Assembly: GCF_947496075.1 (NCBI RefSeq)
Contig: NZ_CANMBJ010000004.1
Span: 620,001-684,000, forward strand
From: an uncultured Tateyamaria sp.
GTDB taxonomy: Bacteria; Pseudomonadota; Alphaproteobacteria; Rhodobacterales; Rhodobacteraceae
Direction: 5' to 3'
Length of the DNA: 64,000 nucleotides
This document shows, one piece after another, positions 17,850-26,072 of this stretch; position 1 is the first letter of the stretch; each line of letters starts with the position of its first letter. Below the pieces are notes generated by a model, which was given only the letters and a program-made list of their open reading frames with translations, was not told the origin of the DNA and made no database searches. The translations under genes and the position numbers were made by a program.

Positions 17850-19178
17850 TCAGCCCAAAGCCGCCTCTGCCGCAACCCCCAACCGCAACAACGCCTCTTC
17901 GCCGTCCTGCACACCCATCATCATCAGGCCACAGCTCGGCACACCCGTCGGCAAGGTCAGGGCACAAATGCCCATCAAGTTGCCCACCCGCGTGTTGCGC
18001 AGGGCCAGCAGGTTCTCGGTCTTGTAGTAGTCACTGTCGCTGTTCAGCCGTTCCAGATTCGGCGGCAGGATCGGCGCCGTTGGGGCCAACACGGCGTCAT
18101 AAGGCGCCACGGCCACATCCCAAGCCTGCCGAACCGCATCCAGTTTGGCCCAAGCCGCGTTGTAATCCGGCGCGCTGAATTCCTTGCCCAAACGGAACCG
18201 CTCCAGAATCTCGGAATACATCGCCTCCGGCTGTGCCTCGATCACATCGCGCCATAACCCGTACACCTCGCCGGGCATCAAAGGCCCAGCCTGCGCCATG
18301 GCCTCTTCCAACTCCGGCACTTCCAGCGGCTCAACCTCTGCCCCAGCCGCACGCAACTTCTCGACAGCACCCTCAAACGCAGCCTTGGGTGCATCCCGAA
18401 TGTCATCCAAAACAACGGTTTTCAGCATCGCAAACCGGCGCCCCTGCAACGATGCACCGCGCAAATCCCCCGGATCACGCCCCTCCAGCGCCGCCATCAA
18501 CAGCACTGCGTCCTCAACCGCCCGGGTCAAGGGTCCCACCGTGTCAAACTTCAGCGAAAGAGGCACACAGCCTTCCAAGGACAACCGCCCATGTGTCGTC
18601 TTCAGCCCCACCAGATCATTCCAAGCCGCAGGAATACGCACCGACCCACCCGTGTCAGATCCAATAGCCGCAGGCGCCAGACCAAATGCAACCGACGCCG
18701 CAGCGCCCGAGGACGAGCCACCCGGCACAGCATCGGCATCGTTCACACATGGGGGCGTCGCGGTGGAGGGATTGTAACCAAGACCGGAAAAGGCCAACTC
18801 GCTCAGATGCGTCTTGCCCAGACACACCAACCCCATGGCCGTCGCATTCTGCAAAACAACGGCATCTCGGTCCGGCACACGGCCAGCCAACAGCTTCGAT
18901 CCAGCCTCGGTCCCGTCACCTGCGGTGTCAAACAAGTCTTTCCAACTGATCGGCACACCGTCCAGTAAGGACAAACGCGCACCAGCCTTGGCGCGGACAG
19001 ACGCGGCCTGCGCCTCGGCCATCGCACGGTCTTCGGTCAGTCGGGCGAAAATGCGGTCTGACAACGCATGTGCCTTGATCCGCTCAAGAAAGGCTTGGGT
19101 CAAATTGACGGGATCCACCTCGCCCGCACCGATGGCGCGGCCCAGATCCGCTGCACTCTTGTCCAACCACGCCTGCAT
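17850..19178 (-). CDS. Amidase (amidase-signature family)
   Basis: This 442-residue serine hydrolase has the Ser-cisSer-Lys triad of the amidase signature family: Lys80 (ISWKDLFDT), Ser155 (PGGSSSGAA) and nucleophile Ser179 (GSDTGGSVRIPA). The spacing between the two serines (24) equals that of well-studied members. It hydrolyses an amide bond; GatA, indoleacetamide and aryl-amide enzymes share this signature. No gatB or gatC adjoins it, so it is probably a catabolic amidase. ATG 19178 follows GGAGGGCAGG. The open frame continues to 20171 but crosses the divergent ubiH gene, so that part is not coding. Confidence 0.92.
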   Translation of the reverse strand: MQAWLDKSAADLGRAIGAGEVDPVNLTQAFLERIKAHALSDRIFARLTEDRAMAEAQAASVRAKAGARLSLLDGVPISWKDLFDTAGDGTEAGSKLLAGRVPDRDAVVLQNATAMGLVCLGKTHLSELAFSGLGYNPSTATPPCVNDADAVPGGSSSGAAASVAFGLAPAAIGSDTGGSVRIPAAWNDLVGLKTTHGRLSLEGCVPLSLKFDTVGPLTRAVEDAVLLMAALEGRDPGDLRGASLQGRRFAMLKTVVLDDIRDAPKAAFEGAVEKLRAAGAEVEPLEVPELEEAMAQAGPLMPGEVYGLWRDVIEAQPEAMYSEILERFRLGKEFSAPDYNAAWAKLDAVRQAWDVAVAPYDAVLAPTAPILPPNLERLNSDSDYYKTENLLALRNTRVGNLMGICALTLPTGVPSCGLMMMGVQDGEEALLRLGVAAEAALG

Positions 19179-19262
19179 GTCCTGCCCTCCATCCGGTTTT
19201 GTTGGACGGTAGCGACGTGACAACGCATGGACAATCCCAAGCACCCGTCCATATTGCGCGAC

Positions 19263-20489
19263 ATGACGCATGACAGCGATATCCTGATCGTCGGCGGCGG
19301 GCTGTCCGGCCCCATTCTCGCCCTCGCCCTCGCACAAACCGGGCAACGCGTGACCGTAATCGACGCGCTCAGTGAAAAGGTCCGCAAGAACGCAGCCTTT
19401 GACGGGCGCAGCTACGCGGTGGCATTGACCTCGCAACGGCTGTTGGATGGTGTCGGCGTCTGGGACGCTATCGCGGACAACAGCCAGCCGATCCTTGAAA
19501 TCAAGGTCACGGACGGTCGCGCGGGCGAAGGACCATCGCCCTTCTTCATGCATTTCGATCATGCCGAGATCGAGGAAGGCCCGATGGGCTACATGGTACA
19601 GGACCGGCACATCCGGCGCGCACTTCTGGAGGCTATGGCGGCCACAGACGGCATCACGCACCTGTCGGGCGAAACAGTGACGGCACAGCATATCGACCCC
19701 GGCGCGGCTGCCGTCACGCTGGCATCGGGCAAGGTGCTGACAGGTCGCGTTTTGATCGGCGCCGACGGGCGCGGCAGCGGCACAGCCGAACGGGCGGGGA
19801 TCAAACGCACCGGCTGGGGGTATGGCCAAACGGCGCTGGTCTGCGCAATCGCCCATGAAAAACCGCATCACGGGATCGCACACCAGTTCTTCATGCCGCC
19901 GGGCCCGCTCGCCATCCTGCCGCTGACCGGCAATGTCAGCTCCATTGTCTGGAGCGAAACGGATGAAACGGCGGCAGCGTTCAACGCCCTGCCGGATGTC
20001 GATTACCTGACCATGCTGCGCCCCCGCTTCGGCGACTTTCTGGGTGAGATCAGCCTGTCGGGCCAACGCTATACCTATCCGCTGTCCCTGTCCTTGGCAC
20101 ATAGGCTGGCGGACGAAAGGCTGGCGCTGATTGCTGACGCAGCACACGGCGTACACCCGATCGCAGGGCAAGGGCTGAACGCGGGCATGCGCGACATTGC
20201 TGCACTGGCTCAGGTGATCACCGACGCGGTGCGCCGAGGTGAAGACCCCGGCAGCATTGCAGTACTACGCCGATACGAAGAGTGGCGGCGCTTTGACAAC
20301 ACGACGCTTGCCCTTGCCACGGACGGGTTCAACCGTTTGTTCTCAAATGACAATACGATGGTGCGTGGACTGCGCGATATCGGGATGGGCGTCGTGAATG
20401 CACTGCCCGGTCTGCGCCGCAGTTTCATCCGGGAAGCCGCCGGGCTGACCGGAGACCTGCCCCGCCTGATGCAGGGCCAACCCCTTTGA
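19263..20489 (+). CDS. ubiH: UbiH/Coq6-family FAD-dependent monooxygenase
   Basis: This protein of about 408 residues belongs to the ubiquinone hydroxylase family. It has a Rossmann motif GGGLSGPILALALAQTG at the N-terminus, the GADGRGS motif in the middle and LIADAAHGVHPIAGQGLNAGMRD, the family's second FAD signature. It hydroxylates the ring of ubiquinone precursors at the inner membrane. Exact position on the ring (UbiH, UbiF or a broad UbiL type) cannot be fixed by eye. ATG 19263 sits close before the Rossmann strand; ATG 19227 is in frame and would add 12 residues. It is read divergently from the amidase. Confidence 0.9.
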   Translation: MTHDSDILIVGGGLSGPILALALAQTGQRVTVIDALSEKVRKNAAFDGRSYAVALTSQRLLDGVGVWDAIADNSQPILEIKVTDGRAGEGPSPFFMHFDHAEIEEGPMGYMVQDRHIRRALLEAMAATDGITHLSGETVTAQHIDPGAAAVTLASGKVLTGRVLIGADGRGSGTAERAGIKRTGWGYGQTALVCAIAHEKPHHGIAHQFFMPPGPLAILPLTGNVSSIVWSETDETAAAFNALPDVDYLTMLRPRFGDFLGEISLSGQRYTYPLSLSLAHRLADERLALIADAAHGVHPIAGQGLNAGMRDIAALAQVITDAVRRGEDPGSIAVLRRYEEWRRFDNTTLALATDGFNRLFSNDNTMVRGLRDIGMGVVNALPGLRRSFIREAAGLTGDLPRLMQGQPL

Positions 20490-20491
20490 TC

Positions 20492-20628
20492 GTAAGGCGG
20501 AGGTGCCCTCCGCCGGGCGCACGGCACGTGCGCCTTACAGTTTCAAAACAGCATTTCGGGGGCGTCGCCGTGGGGTCGCAGCAAGCTGCGCCTTACCTAG
20601 CAATCGTAAGGCGGACGCTTCGTCCGCC
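20492..20628. repeat. Cluster of GTAAGGCGGA hairpin repeats
   Basis: Between ubiH and the Trm112-like gene, 20492-20538 can fold as a three-way junction. GTAA/TTAC closes it (20492-20495, 20535-20538) around two perfect 8-bp hairpins with 3-nt loops (20496-20514 and 20516-20534). A second element has GTAA (20606-20609) and hairpin GGCGGACG-CTT-CGTCCGCC (20610-20628) and runs on to the Trm112 stop at 20636-20638. CGCCTTAC (20589-20596) pairs with GTAAGGCG (20606-20613). Confidence 0.75.
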
Positions 20629-20635
20629 CCGCGCG

Positions 20636-20812
20636 TCAATCCAACTTGCGCGCTTCGTCTTCCAACATGACAGGAATGCCGTTGCGGATCGGATAGGCCA
20701 GCTGCGCCGCGTCCGAGATCAGCTCTTGTTTCTCGGCATCATAGCGCAATGTCACATGGGTCAGCGGGCAGATCAGTGCCTCCAGCATCCGGCGATCAAC
20801 ATCCGTACTCAT
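20636..20812 (-). CDS. Trm112-like small protein (UPF0434)
   Basis: This 58-residue protein has the Trm112 pattern: [17 protein letters not shown], then [20 protein letters not shown]. In the family this is a small zinc-ribbon-like partner of methyltransferases, but bacterial copies often lack most cysteines, and here only one (Cys15) is seen. Its ATG overlaps the stop of the upstream LON-domain gene (ATGA), so the two are translationally coupled. Its stop codon is the edge of a repeated hairpin element. The function in bacteria is not established. Confidence 0.88.
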   Translation of the reverse strand: MSTDVDRRMLEALICPLTHVTLRYDAEKQELISDAAQLAYPIRNGIPVMLEDEARKLD

Positions 20813-21450
20813 TGCATCATTTCGCCTTCACCGCCACGCAACGCAAACTCGATCAAGGTGATCAAGGTTTCGCGACGGGTACTGAGGGACGGCGCCTCGA
20901 GCAAGGCCTGTTTGTCCTCTGGGTCGAAGTCCAGCATCATCGACAAGGAATTGATCAGCAATTCGTCATCTGCGTCCTTCAACGTCTCCCAATCTGCCGA
21001 CAAGGATTGCGCCGCAAAATAGCGACCCAGAAGGTCCAGAAACGTGGGCCGGTCAAAACTGGGATCTTCCTCGCAGCGGCCCTGATCACGATCAAAACCG
21101 GACCATGACACTTCGCATCGACGATACGGCGTGAACCCATCCACCTCATTCTGCACCCGAAAGCGCGAGATACCACTGAGGGTGATCAGGTACCGGTTGT
21201 CCTCGGTCTCGGAAAACTGTGTGACCCGGCCCGCGCAGCCAATCGTTTGCAGCCCATTGCCTTTGCGCCCTTCCACCTCGTTGGGCTGCACCATACCGAT
21301 CAAACGGTGCGGCGTTTTCAGAGCGTCATCAAGCATTTGCAGATAGCGCGGTTCGAAGATGTGCAGAGGCAAACGAGAGCGCGGCAACAGCAGCGCCCCC
21401 GGCAATGGAAAGACCGGGATTACGCCGGGAAGGTCAGCCACTTTTATCAT
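20809..21450 (-). CDS. LON peptidase substrate-binding domain protein
   Basis: This 213-residue protein consists of the N-terminal LON domain without ATPase or protease parts. [28 protein letters not shown] is its recognition stretch, followed by [29 protein letters not shown]. Stand-alone LON domains are widespread in alphaproteobacteria and their role is unknown; substrate recognition is the usual guess. It overlaps the Trm112-like start and lies 27 bp after the cnoX stop, so cnoX, this gene and Trm112 may be one operon. Confidence 0.9.
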   Translation of the reverse strand: MIKVADLPGVIPVFPLPGALLLPRSRLPLHIFEPRYLQMLDDALKTPHRLIGMVQPNEVEGRKGNGLQTIGCAGRVTQFSETEDNRYLITLSGISRFRVQNEVDGFTPYRRCEVSWSGFDRDQGRCEEDPSFDRPTFLDLLGRYFAAQSLSADWETLKDADDELLINSLSMMLDFDPEDKQALLEAPSLSTRRETLITLIEFALRGGEGEMMQ

Positions 21451-21477
21451 GCAATGTCAGCTAGCCCGTGAATCGCA

Positions 21478-22395
21478 TCAGGCAAATATCATTGAGCTCA
21501 AACGACGACGTCCATTCAGAACAATCGGGTCGTTTGGCTTGAGAGCATCGAAGATGGTGAAGAGCTGTTCCTTGGCAGCGCCGTCGTTCCACTCGCGATC
21601 CCTGCGGAATATTTCGAGCAGCTCATTGACCGCTGCCTCTGCATCTCCGCTGGCGTGCAGCGCTTGCGCCAGTTCGAACCGGGCCTCCGAGTTACCCTCG
21701 TCCGCCTCAACTGCGGCGCGCAGCTCGGCGACCGGCCCCGCATCCTCGGCCTGACGGGCCAGTTGCAATTGGGCATGGGCCGCTTCCACTTCGGCACTGT
21801 CAGAGATTTCGGCAGGTGCCCCGTTCAGGATCGCCTCGGCCTGATCCAAATCTTCCATCGCGATATGCGCTCGGACCAATCCACCGTAAGCGCCTGCATG
21901 GTTGGGGTCCTCTTCCAGGATCGCGGCAAAGGTCTGGGCCGCGTCCACGGCAGCACCTTCGGTCAGCATTTCTTCGGCGGCTTCAACGGCATCGTTCAGG
22001 CTGTCCCCGGGCGCTTCACCGCCGGCCGCCTTGATCACCCGATCCACGAACTCCGTGATTTCCGAACCCGGAACAGCGCCTTGGAATCCATCCACCGGCT
22101 GGCCTTGCCAGAATGCGTAGACGGTCGGGATTGACTGGATGCGCAGCTGACCCGCGATCATCTGCGCCTCGTCTACGTTGATCTTGACCATCTTGACGGC
22201 GCCCTTGGCCGCCTTGACCGCATCCTCAAGCAGGGGGCCAAGCGTCTTGCACGGGCCACACCATGGCGCCCAGAAGTCCACGATCACCGGCACGGTCTGA
22301 CTGGCCTCGACCACATCCTGCATGAAGCTCGCTTCCGAGCCGTCCTTGATCAGGTCGGCGTCATCGGGGCCTGCGGACAATCCCAAATCCATCAT
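21478..22395 (-). CDS. cnoX: Thioredoxin-TPR co-chaperone CnoX (YbbN)
   Basis: This 305-residue protein has an N-terminal thioredoxin domain with an intact WCGPC motif (Cys46, Cys49) and cis-Pro in SIPTVYAF. C-terminal TPR-like helices follow (about 130-300; QTFAAILEEDPNHAGAYGGL, ALHASGDAEAAVNELLEIFR). CnoX/YbbN proteins protect unfolded proteins during bleach stress and pass them to GroEL. Alphaproteobacterial members keep the redox-active cysteines that E. coli lacks. ATG 22395 has AAGGA at the right distance; the longer frame lacks family similarity. Confidence 0.93.
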   Translation of the reverse strand: MMDLGLSAGPDDADLIKDGSEASFMQDVVEASQTVPVIVDFWAPWCGPCKTLGPLLEDAVKAAKGAVKMVKINVDEAQMIAGQLRIQSIPTVYAFWQGQPVDGFQGAVPGSEITEFVDRVIKAAGGEAPGDSLNDAVEAAEEMLTEGAAVDAAQTFAAILEEDPNHAGAYGGLVRAHIAMEDLDQAEAILNGAPAEISDSAEVEAAHAQLQLARQAEDAGPVAELRAAVEADEGNSEARFELAQALHASGDAEAAVNELLEIFRRDREWNDGAAKEQLFTIFDALKPNDPIVLNGRRRLSSMIFA

Positions 22396-22429
22396 TTTGT
22401 CATTCCTTCTTGGCGCGGCGGGTCGCGCT

Positions 22430-22906
22430 TTATATGGACCCGCAGGCGTCCGGTGCCAAGCCACTAAGGTCAATCTGCATGAGTGGCAGGGTGCGACCGA
22501 CGATGGCCTCGGACGGAACGCCCCCGATCACACGCGCGCCCAGGCGTTCATAGAATGGCACAGCATCCGGGTCCGCTTCGATCTGCATCTGTGTGGCCCC
22601 CTGCGCACGTGCCTGGTCAATGGCCCAAGATACAAGAGCACGCCCGACACCCTGTCCCATTGCTTCCGGATCAACAAACAGCTTGTCGAGGTCCGCGCGA
22701 TCCTCACGGACCACCAGCTTGCACAGACCCTGCGGACCGTTGTTGTCAAACACACGCAGTTCGCCGCTCTCAATATCTCGCGGAGTCAAAACCAGAACGG
22801 CGCGGGCGGCCTTCATGAAGTCCTCGTCATAGCCCCAATGCGCCTTTGACCGATGCATCAGATCGGTCAGTGCATCCAACTCATCAAGACGTGCAGGCCT
22901 GATCAA
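22430..22906 (-). CDS. GNAT-family N-acetyltransferase
   Basis: This 158-residue GNAT fold has the acetyl-CoA binding loop DPEAMGQGVGRALVSWAIDQARAQG and the later strand PFYERLGARVIG. Acceptor substrate is unknown. The family-like N-terminus (IRPARLDELDALTDLMHRSK) requires a TTG start at 22906, which overlaps the xth stop (TTTGA). An internal ATG at Met17 would remove the first strand, so the TTG is favoured, with coupling to xth. Confidence 0.85.
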   Translation of the reverse strand: MIRPARLDELDALTDLMHRSKAHWGYDEDFMKAARAVLVLTPRDIESGELRVFDNNGPQGLCKLVVREDRADLDKLFVDPEAMGQGVGRALVSWAIDQARAQGATQMQIEADPDAVPFYERLGARVIGGVPSEAIVGRTLPLMQIDLSGLAPDACGSI

Positions 22907-23691
22907 AGATCGAAGCTCGCAAAGACCGGGGCATGGTCACTGGGTTTCTCCCAGCCACGGGCATCGCGCATGATGCGGCTCGAATGGGCGGCGTTCGAGA
23001 TGTCGGGCGTGGCCCAGACGTGATCCAGGCGGCGTCCCTTGTCAGCGGCATCCCAATCCTTGGCCCGGTAGGACCACCAGGAATACAACTGGCCCTCGGG
23101 GATATCGGCCCGTGTGACGTCAACCCAGCCGCCCGCATCCTGGGTTTCGGCCAGGTGTTCGACCTCGATGGGTGTGTGGCTGACGACCTTCAGGAGTTGC
23201 TTGTGGGACCACACATCATCCTCGCGCGGGGCGATGTTGAGATCGCCGACGAGGATGGATTTCTGCGGTTTGTCGCCGTGGAACCAGTCGCGCATATCGG
23301 TGAGATAGTCGAGTTTCTGACCGAATTTCTCGTTCTTCTCGCGGTCAGGCACGTCGCCCCCCGCGGGGACATAGAAGTTGTGGACGGTCACGCCATTTTC
23401 GAGCTGTCCCGCAATGTGGCGGGCGTGGCCAAGGCCCGCGAAATCCTGCGCGCTGGATTCGACCATGGGGATCTTCGACAAGATGGCGACGCCGTTATAG
23501 CCCTTGTCGCCACGCGCAACCATGTGGGTGTAGCCCAGCGCCTCGAACCCTTCGCGGGGGATCTTGTCGACCGGGCTTTTGCACTCTTGCAGGCAAAGCA
23601 CATCGGGGCCTTCTTCCTTCAGCAGCTTGAGCACGATGGGTTCGCGCAGACGGACGGAATTGATGTTCCAGGTGGCGAGGGTGAAGGACAT
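22903..23691 (-). CDS. xth: Exodeoxyribonuclease III
   Basis: This 262-residue exonuclease III/AP endonuclease starts with FTLATWNINSVRLRE. It carries the metal and catalytic motifs VLCLQECK, NFYVPAGGD, GDLNIAPREDDVW, GRRLDHVWATPD and the final SDHAPVFASFDL. It acts in base-excision repair at abasic sites and as a 3'-5' exonuclease. ATG 23691 begins at the conserved MSFTLATWN; the open frame to 23784 has no family similarity. An 18-bp perfect palindrome lies 76 bp upstream. Confidence 0.95.
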   Translation of the reverse strand: MSFTLATWNINSVRLREPIVLKLLKEEGPDVLCLQECKSPVDKIPREGFEALGYTHMVARGDKGYNGVAILSKIPMVESSAQDFAGLGHARHIAGQLENGVTVHNFYVPAGGDVPDREKNEKFGQKLDYLTDMRDWFHGDKPQKSILVGDLNIAPREDDVWSHKQLLKVVSHTPIEVEHLAETQDAGGWVDVTRADIPEGQLYSWWSYRAKDWDAADKGRRLDHVWATPDISNAAHSSRIMRDARGWEKPSDHAPVFASFDL

Positions 23692-23962
23692 GGGCGGCTC
23701 CAGAAATCCAAGTTTGGAGGCCAGACTAGACGCCGAAAACCGCAGTCTCCACCCGGAAAATGCGTTTTGTCCCCGCGGGGACAAGCCCTTCGGTCTGCTT
23801 ACGGGATATCAATGGTTCTGAGATTGTCACGACGTGTCAGCAGGTTGGGTGTGCGGGCGGTGGATTATGTCGATTTTAACCGGTGCGCACACAGACTGAC
23901 CCACGAAGGCGGGCGGCTTCGCGGGTTAAGCCCGGCACTGCCTGCATGTGATCGCCCCGACT
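23692..23962. other. Intergenic region with an 18-bp palindrome
   Basis: This 271-bp gap separates xth from the end of the LacI-controlled block. It holds the perfect palindrome TTGTCCCCGCGGGGACAA (23767-23784) upstream of xth. I see no gene, clear terminator or repeat copy in the rest. Confidence 0.6.
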
Positions 23963-26053
23963 TCAGGGCGTTTGATCACTTTCCCCAGACAGATCGTAAA
24001 TGTCGCCAGTGAGCCAGGCAGGCCAATCCCGTTCGAAAAAGGATTTCGCATTGGCGTCAAACGCACGGTTGGGGCGGGTGGAGATCACCATGTCCGTGCC
24101 GTCGAGCCGCACAAGAATTTGCTCACGCATGTCTTCGTCACGTTCGGGGCGGAACCTGACATGTGGCAGTGGACCTGTTCGGGCCTCGGGCAAGGCAGTG
24201 CCTTCCGGATCGCAGATGGCCCGTGCGCCGCGGCTGCCCCCGCCGTTCGAGATGTAGTGATCTAGGGCGGACAGCACCGCCTCGGACGCGAGTGCCATTT
24301 GCTGCCATTGCAGGGCGCGGCCAATTTCGTTTTCGCGCGTGTAGGCGATGCCGTTCCGGCGGATGGCATCGTTCAATTGCCGCGCCTCTGAACGCGCCGA
24401 TGTCACGTCTTTGGCGGTGCAGAGAATACCTGCGTGATCGCTCATCCGGGCCTGTATGTTGCTGCGAATGTCCTTGATCGTGTGCGGACTGTCCGTTTTG
24501 AGGACGGCCTTTATTTCAGTGATGGCGCGGTCGATGTGCGGCTTAGTATCTGAGGGCGCATGGGCTTTGCCGCTGGCGGCCACATGTTCGGCCACGCGGG
24601 TGCCAAACACCTGACCGGCATTCAAAGCCGAGCCGCCGGGCCGGGTCGCCCCGTGCGTACCTGACGCTTCGCCCACCGCGTAAATCCCGGCGATGTTGGT
24701 CCGCCCCCATGTATCGACGGCGATACCACCGTTCATGTGCTGATTGTTGACCGCAAATTCCAGCGGGTCAGAGGTGATGTCGACCTTGTAGCGTTTGTAG
24801 AGCTCAATCGCGAGCGGGTTCATGTGGCGCAGCCGATCAATGGGCAGGTCGTGCGACGCACCGGCATTCGTGAGGTAGCTGCGCACGTCACCATCCAAAC
24901 GGGCAAGGTTAAAGTCCTGGTCCCCCGGCACAGGCAGCGGGTTGCGGTTGAAGTCCATGAAGACCCGCCGCCCTTTCTGGCCTTCGGTGAAGATCGCGAG
25001 GTCCACGAGGCTGGACTGGAAATCGAGCATCCGACTAGCGTGGAAGGGCCATTGATAGCCCTTGCGGAAGATGTTCGAGGCCATTTCCTGTGTGGTGCGA
25101 TAGTAGTCGGCGAGAAAGTGGTGCTCGGCCCCCGTATCATCCACGGAATAGATATGCGGGATCACCTGCACGTAGGTGCCGGACAGGTTCCACGGAAAAC
25201 CTTCACGGCGGGTGCCGATGCCAAACTGGCTTTCCGTGATGTTGACCAGTTCCAGCCCGGTTTCAAGTGCGAGCCCAAGCGTGCCAAAACACCCGTTGGG
25301 GAACACGCTGTCGCGATAGAGCTCGCCCGGACCGCCAGCCGCAAAGACAAGCGCGGCGCATTGGAACAGCGCGAGACCAAGCGGGTTGGTATCCGTGCGT
25401 GCCTTGGGCCGGATCGTCAGCACACCCGTGACTTGCGTCTGATCCCTCTGCCCGTCGGTCAGCACCTTCAAGGCGGTGGTGTGGTTGAACAGTGGGACGC
25501 CAAGGCGGATCGCTTCCTTGGCCAGCACCTTGACCATGAGCCGGGAGGTGCGCGGCCCGCAGGAGGTGGCGCGCCCAACCTCGTCATGGTCGGTCTGATA
25601 CCGGAGCGTGCCACCAAGATCGTCCTGCGGCAGCGGCAGACCGAGATATTGCAGCGAGGCCATGGCCCGGATTGACCCGACAGCTTCGATATATGCCGTA
25701 TCTTCGTCCATCGCGCCGCCTGCGCGGATGGCGGCGGCCATGGTTTGGAAATTGTCGCCCTGGTCCTTGGTGTTGGCCGTGTGCAACGTCTGCTTATCCG
25801 ACCCGGAACAGGCCGACGTTCCGCCCCATGCGCTTTGGCTGATGACCGTGACATCCACGTCGCGGCGCTTCATCTCGACCGCGGCACGCAGGCCTGCCGC
25901 GCCGCTGCCGATCACGACGGCACCACAGGCAAACACGGGGATGTCGTAGCCCGAGGCTGTTACGTGCCGGTCCGGCGCAGGCTCTGCCGGCAAACGCGGC
26001 ATGACCACGTCCGTGAGCGCATCAAGAATGTGCTGGGGAACAGAAAGGCTCAT
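23963..26053 (-). CDS. FAD-binding dehydrogenase (fumarate reductase/SdhA-like), substrate unknown
   Basis: This 696-residue flavoprotein has a Rossmann motif GSGAAGLRAAVEMKRR near residue 48, the substrate-side loop GGTSACSGSDKQ, and the second FAD motif GRTNIAGIYAVGEASGTHGATRPGGSALNAGQVFG. This is the succinate dehydrogenase/fumarate reductase flavoprotein fold with an extended C-terminus. No iron-sulfur or membrane-anchor partner is nearby, so it is probably a soluble dehydrogenase, ketosteroid-dehydrogenase or aspartate-oxidase style. It lies 19 bp after the Gfo/Idh/MocA gene and would share its operator at 27268. In this pathway it could add a C=C bond before hydration; that is a guess. 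Confidence 0.85.
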   Translation of the reverse strand: MSLSVPQHILDALTDVVMPRLPAEPAPDRHVTASGYDIPVFACGAVVIGSGAAGLRAAVEMKRRDVDVTVISQSAWGGTSACSGSDKQTLHTANTKDQGDNFQTMAAAIRAGGAMDEDTAYIEAVGSIRAMASLQYLGLPLPQDDLGGTLRYQTDHDEVGRATSCGPRTSRLMVKVLAKEAIRLGVPLFNHTTALKVLTDGQRDQTQVTGVLTIRPKARTDTNPLGLALFQCAALVFAAGGPGELYRDSVFPNGCFGTLGLALETGLELVNITESQFGIGTRREGFPWNLSGTYVQVIPHIYSVDDTGAEHHFLADYYRTTQEMASNIFRKGYQWPFHASRMLDFQSSLVDLAIFTEGQKGRRVFMDFNRNPLPVPGDQDFNLARLDGDVRSYLTNAGASHDLPIDRLRHMNPLAIELYKRYKVDITSDPLEFAVNNQHMNGGIAVDTWGRTNIAGIYAVGEASGTHGATRPGGSALNAGQVFGTRVAEHVAASGKAHAPSDTKPHIDRAITEIKAVLKTDSPHTIKDIRSNIQARMSDHAGILCTAKDVTSARSEARQLNDAIRRNGIAYTRENEIGRALQWQQMALASEAVLSALDHYISNGGGSRGARAICDPEGTALPEARTGPLPHVRFRPERDEDMREQILVRLDGTDMVISTRPNRAFDANAKSFFERDWPAWLTGDIYDLSGESDQTP

Positions 26054-26072
26054 TCATCCGGATCCTTTGGGA

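Noticed and set aside
23785..23962. Possible gene remnant
   Set aside because: No frame on either strand resembles a known family and no frameshifted match to neighbours is seen.
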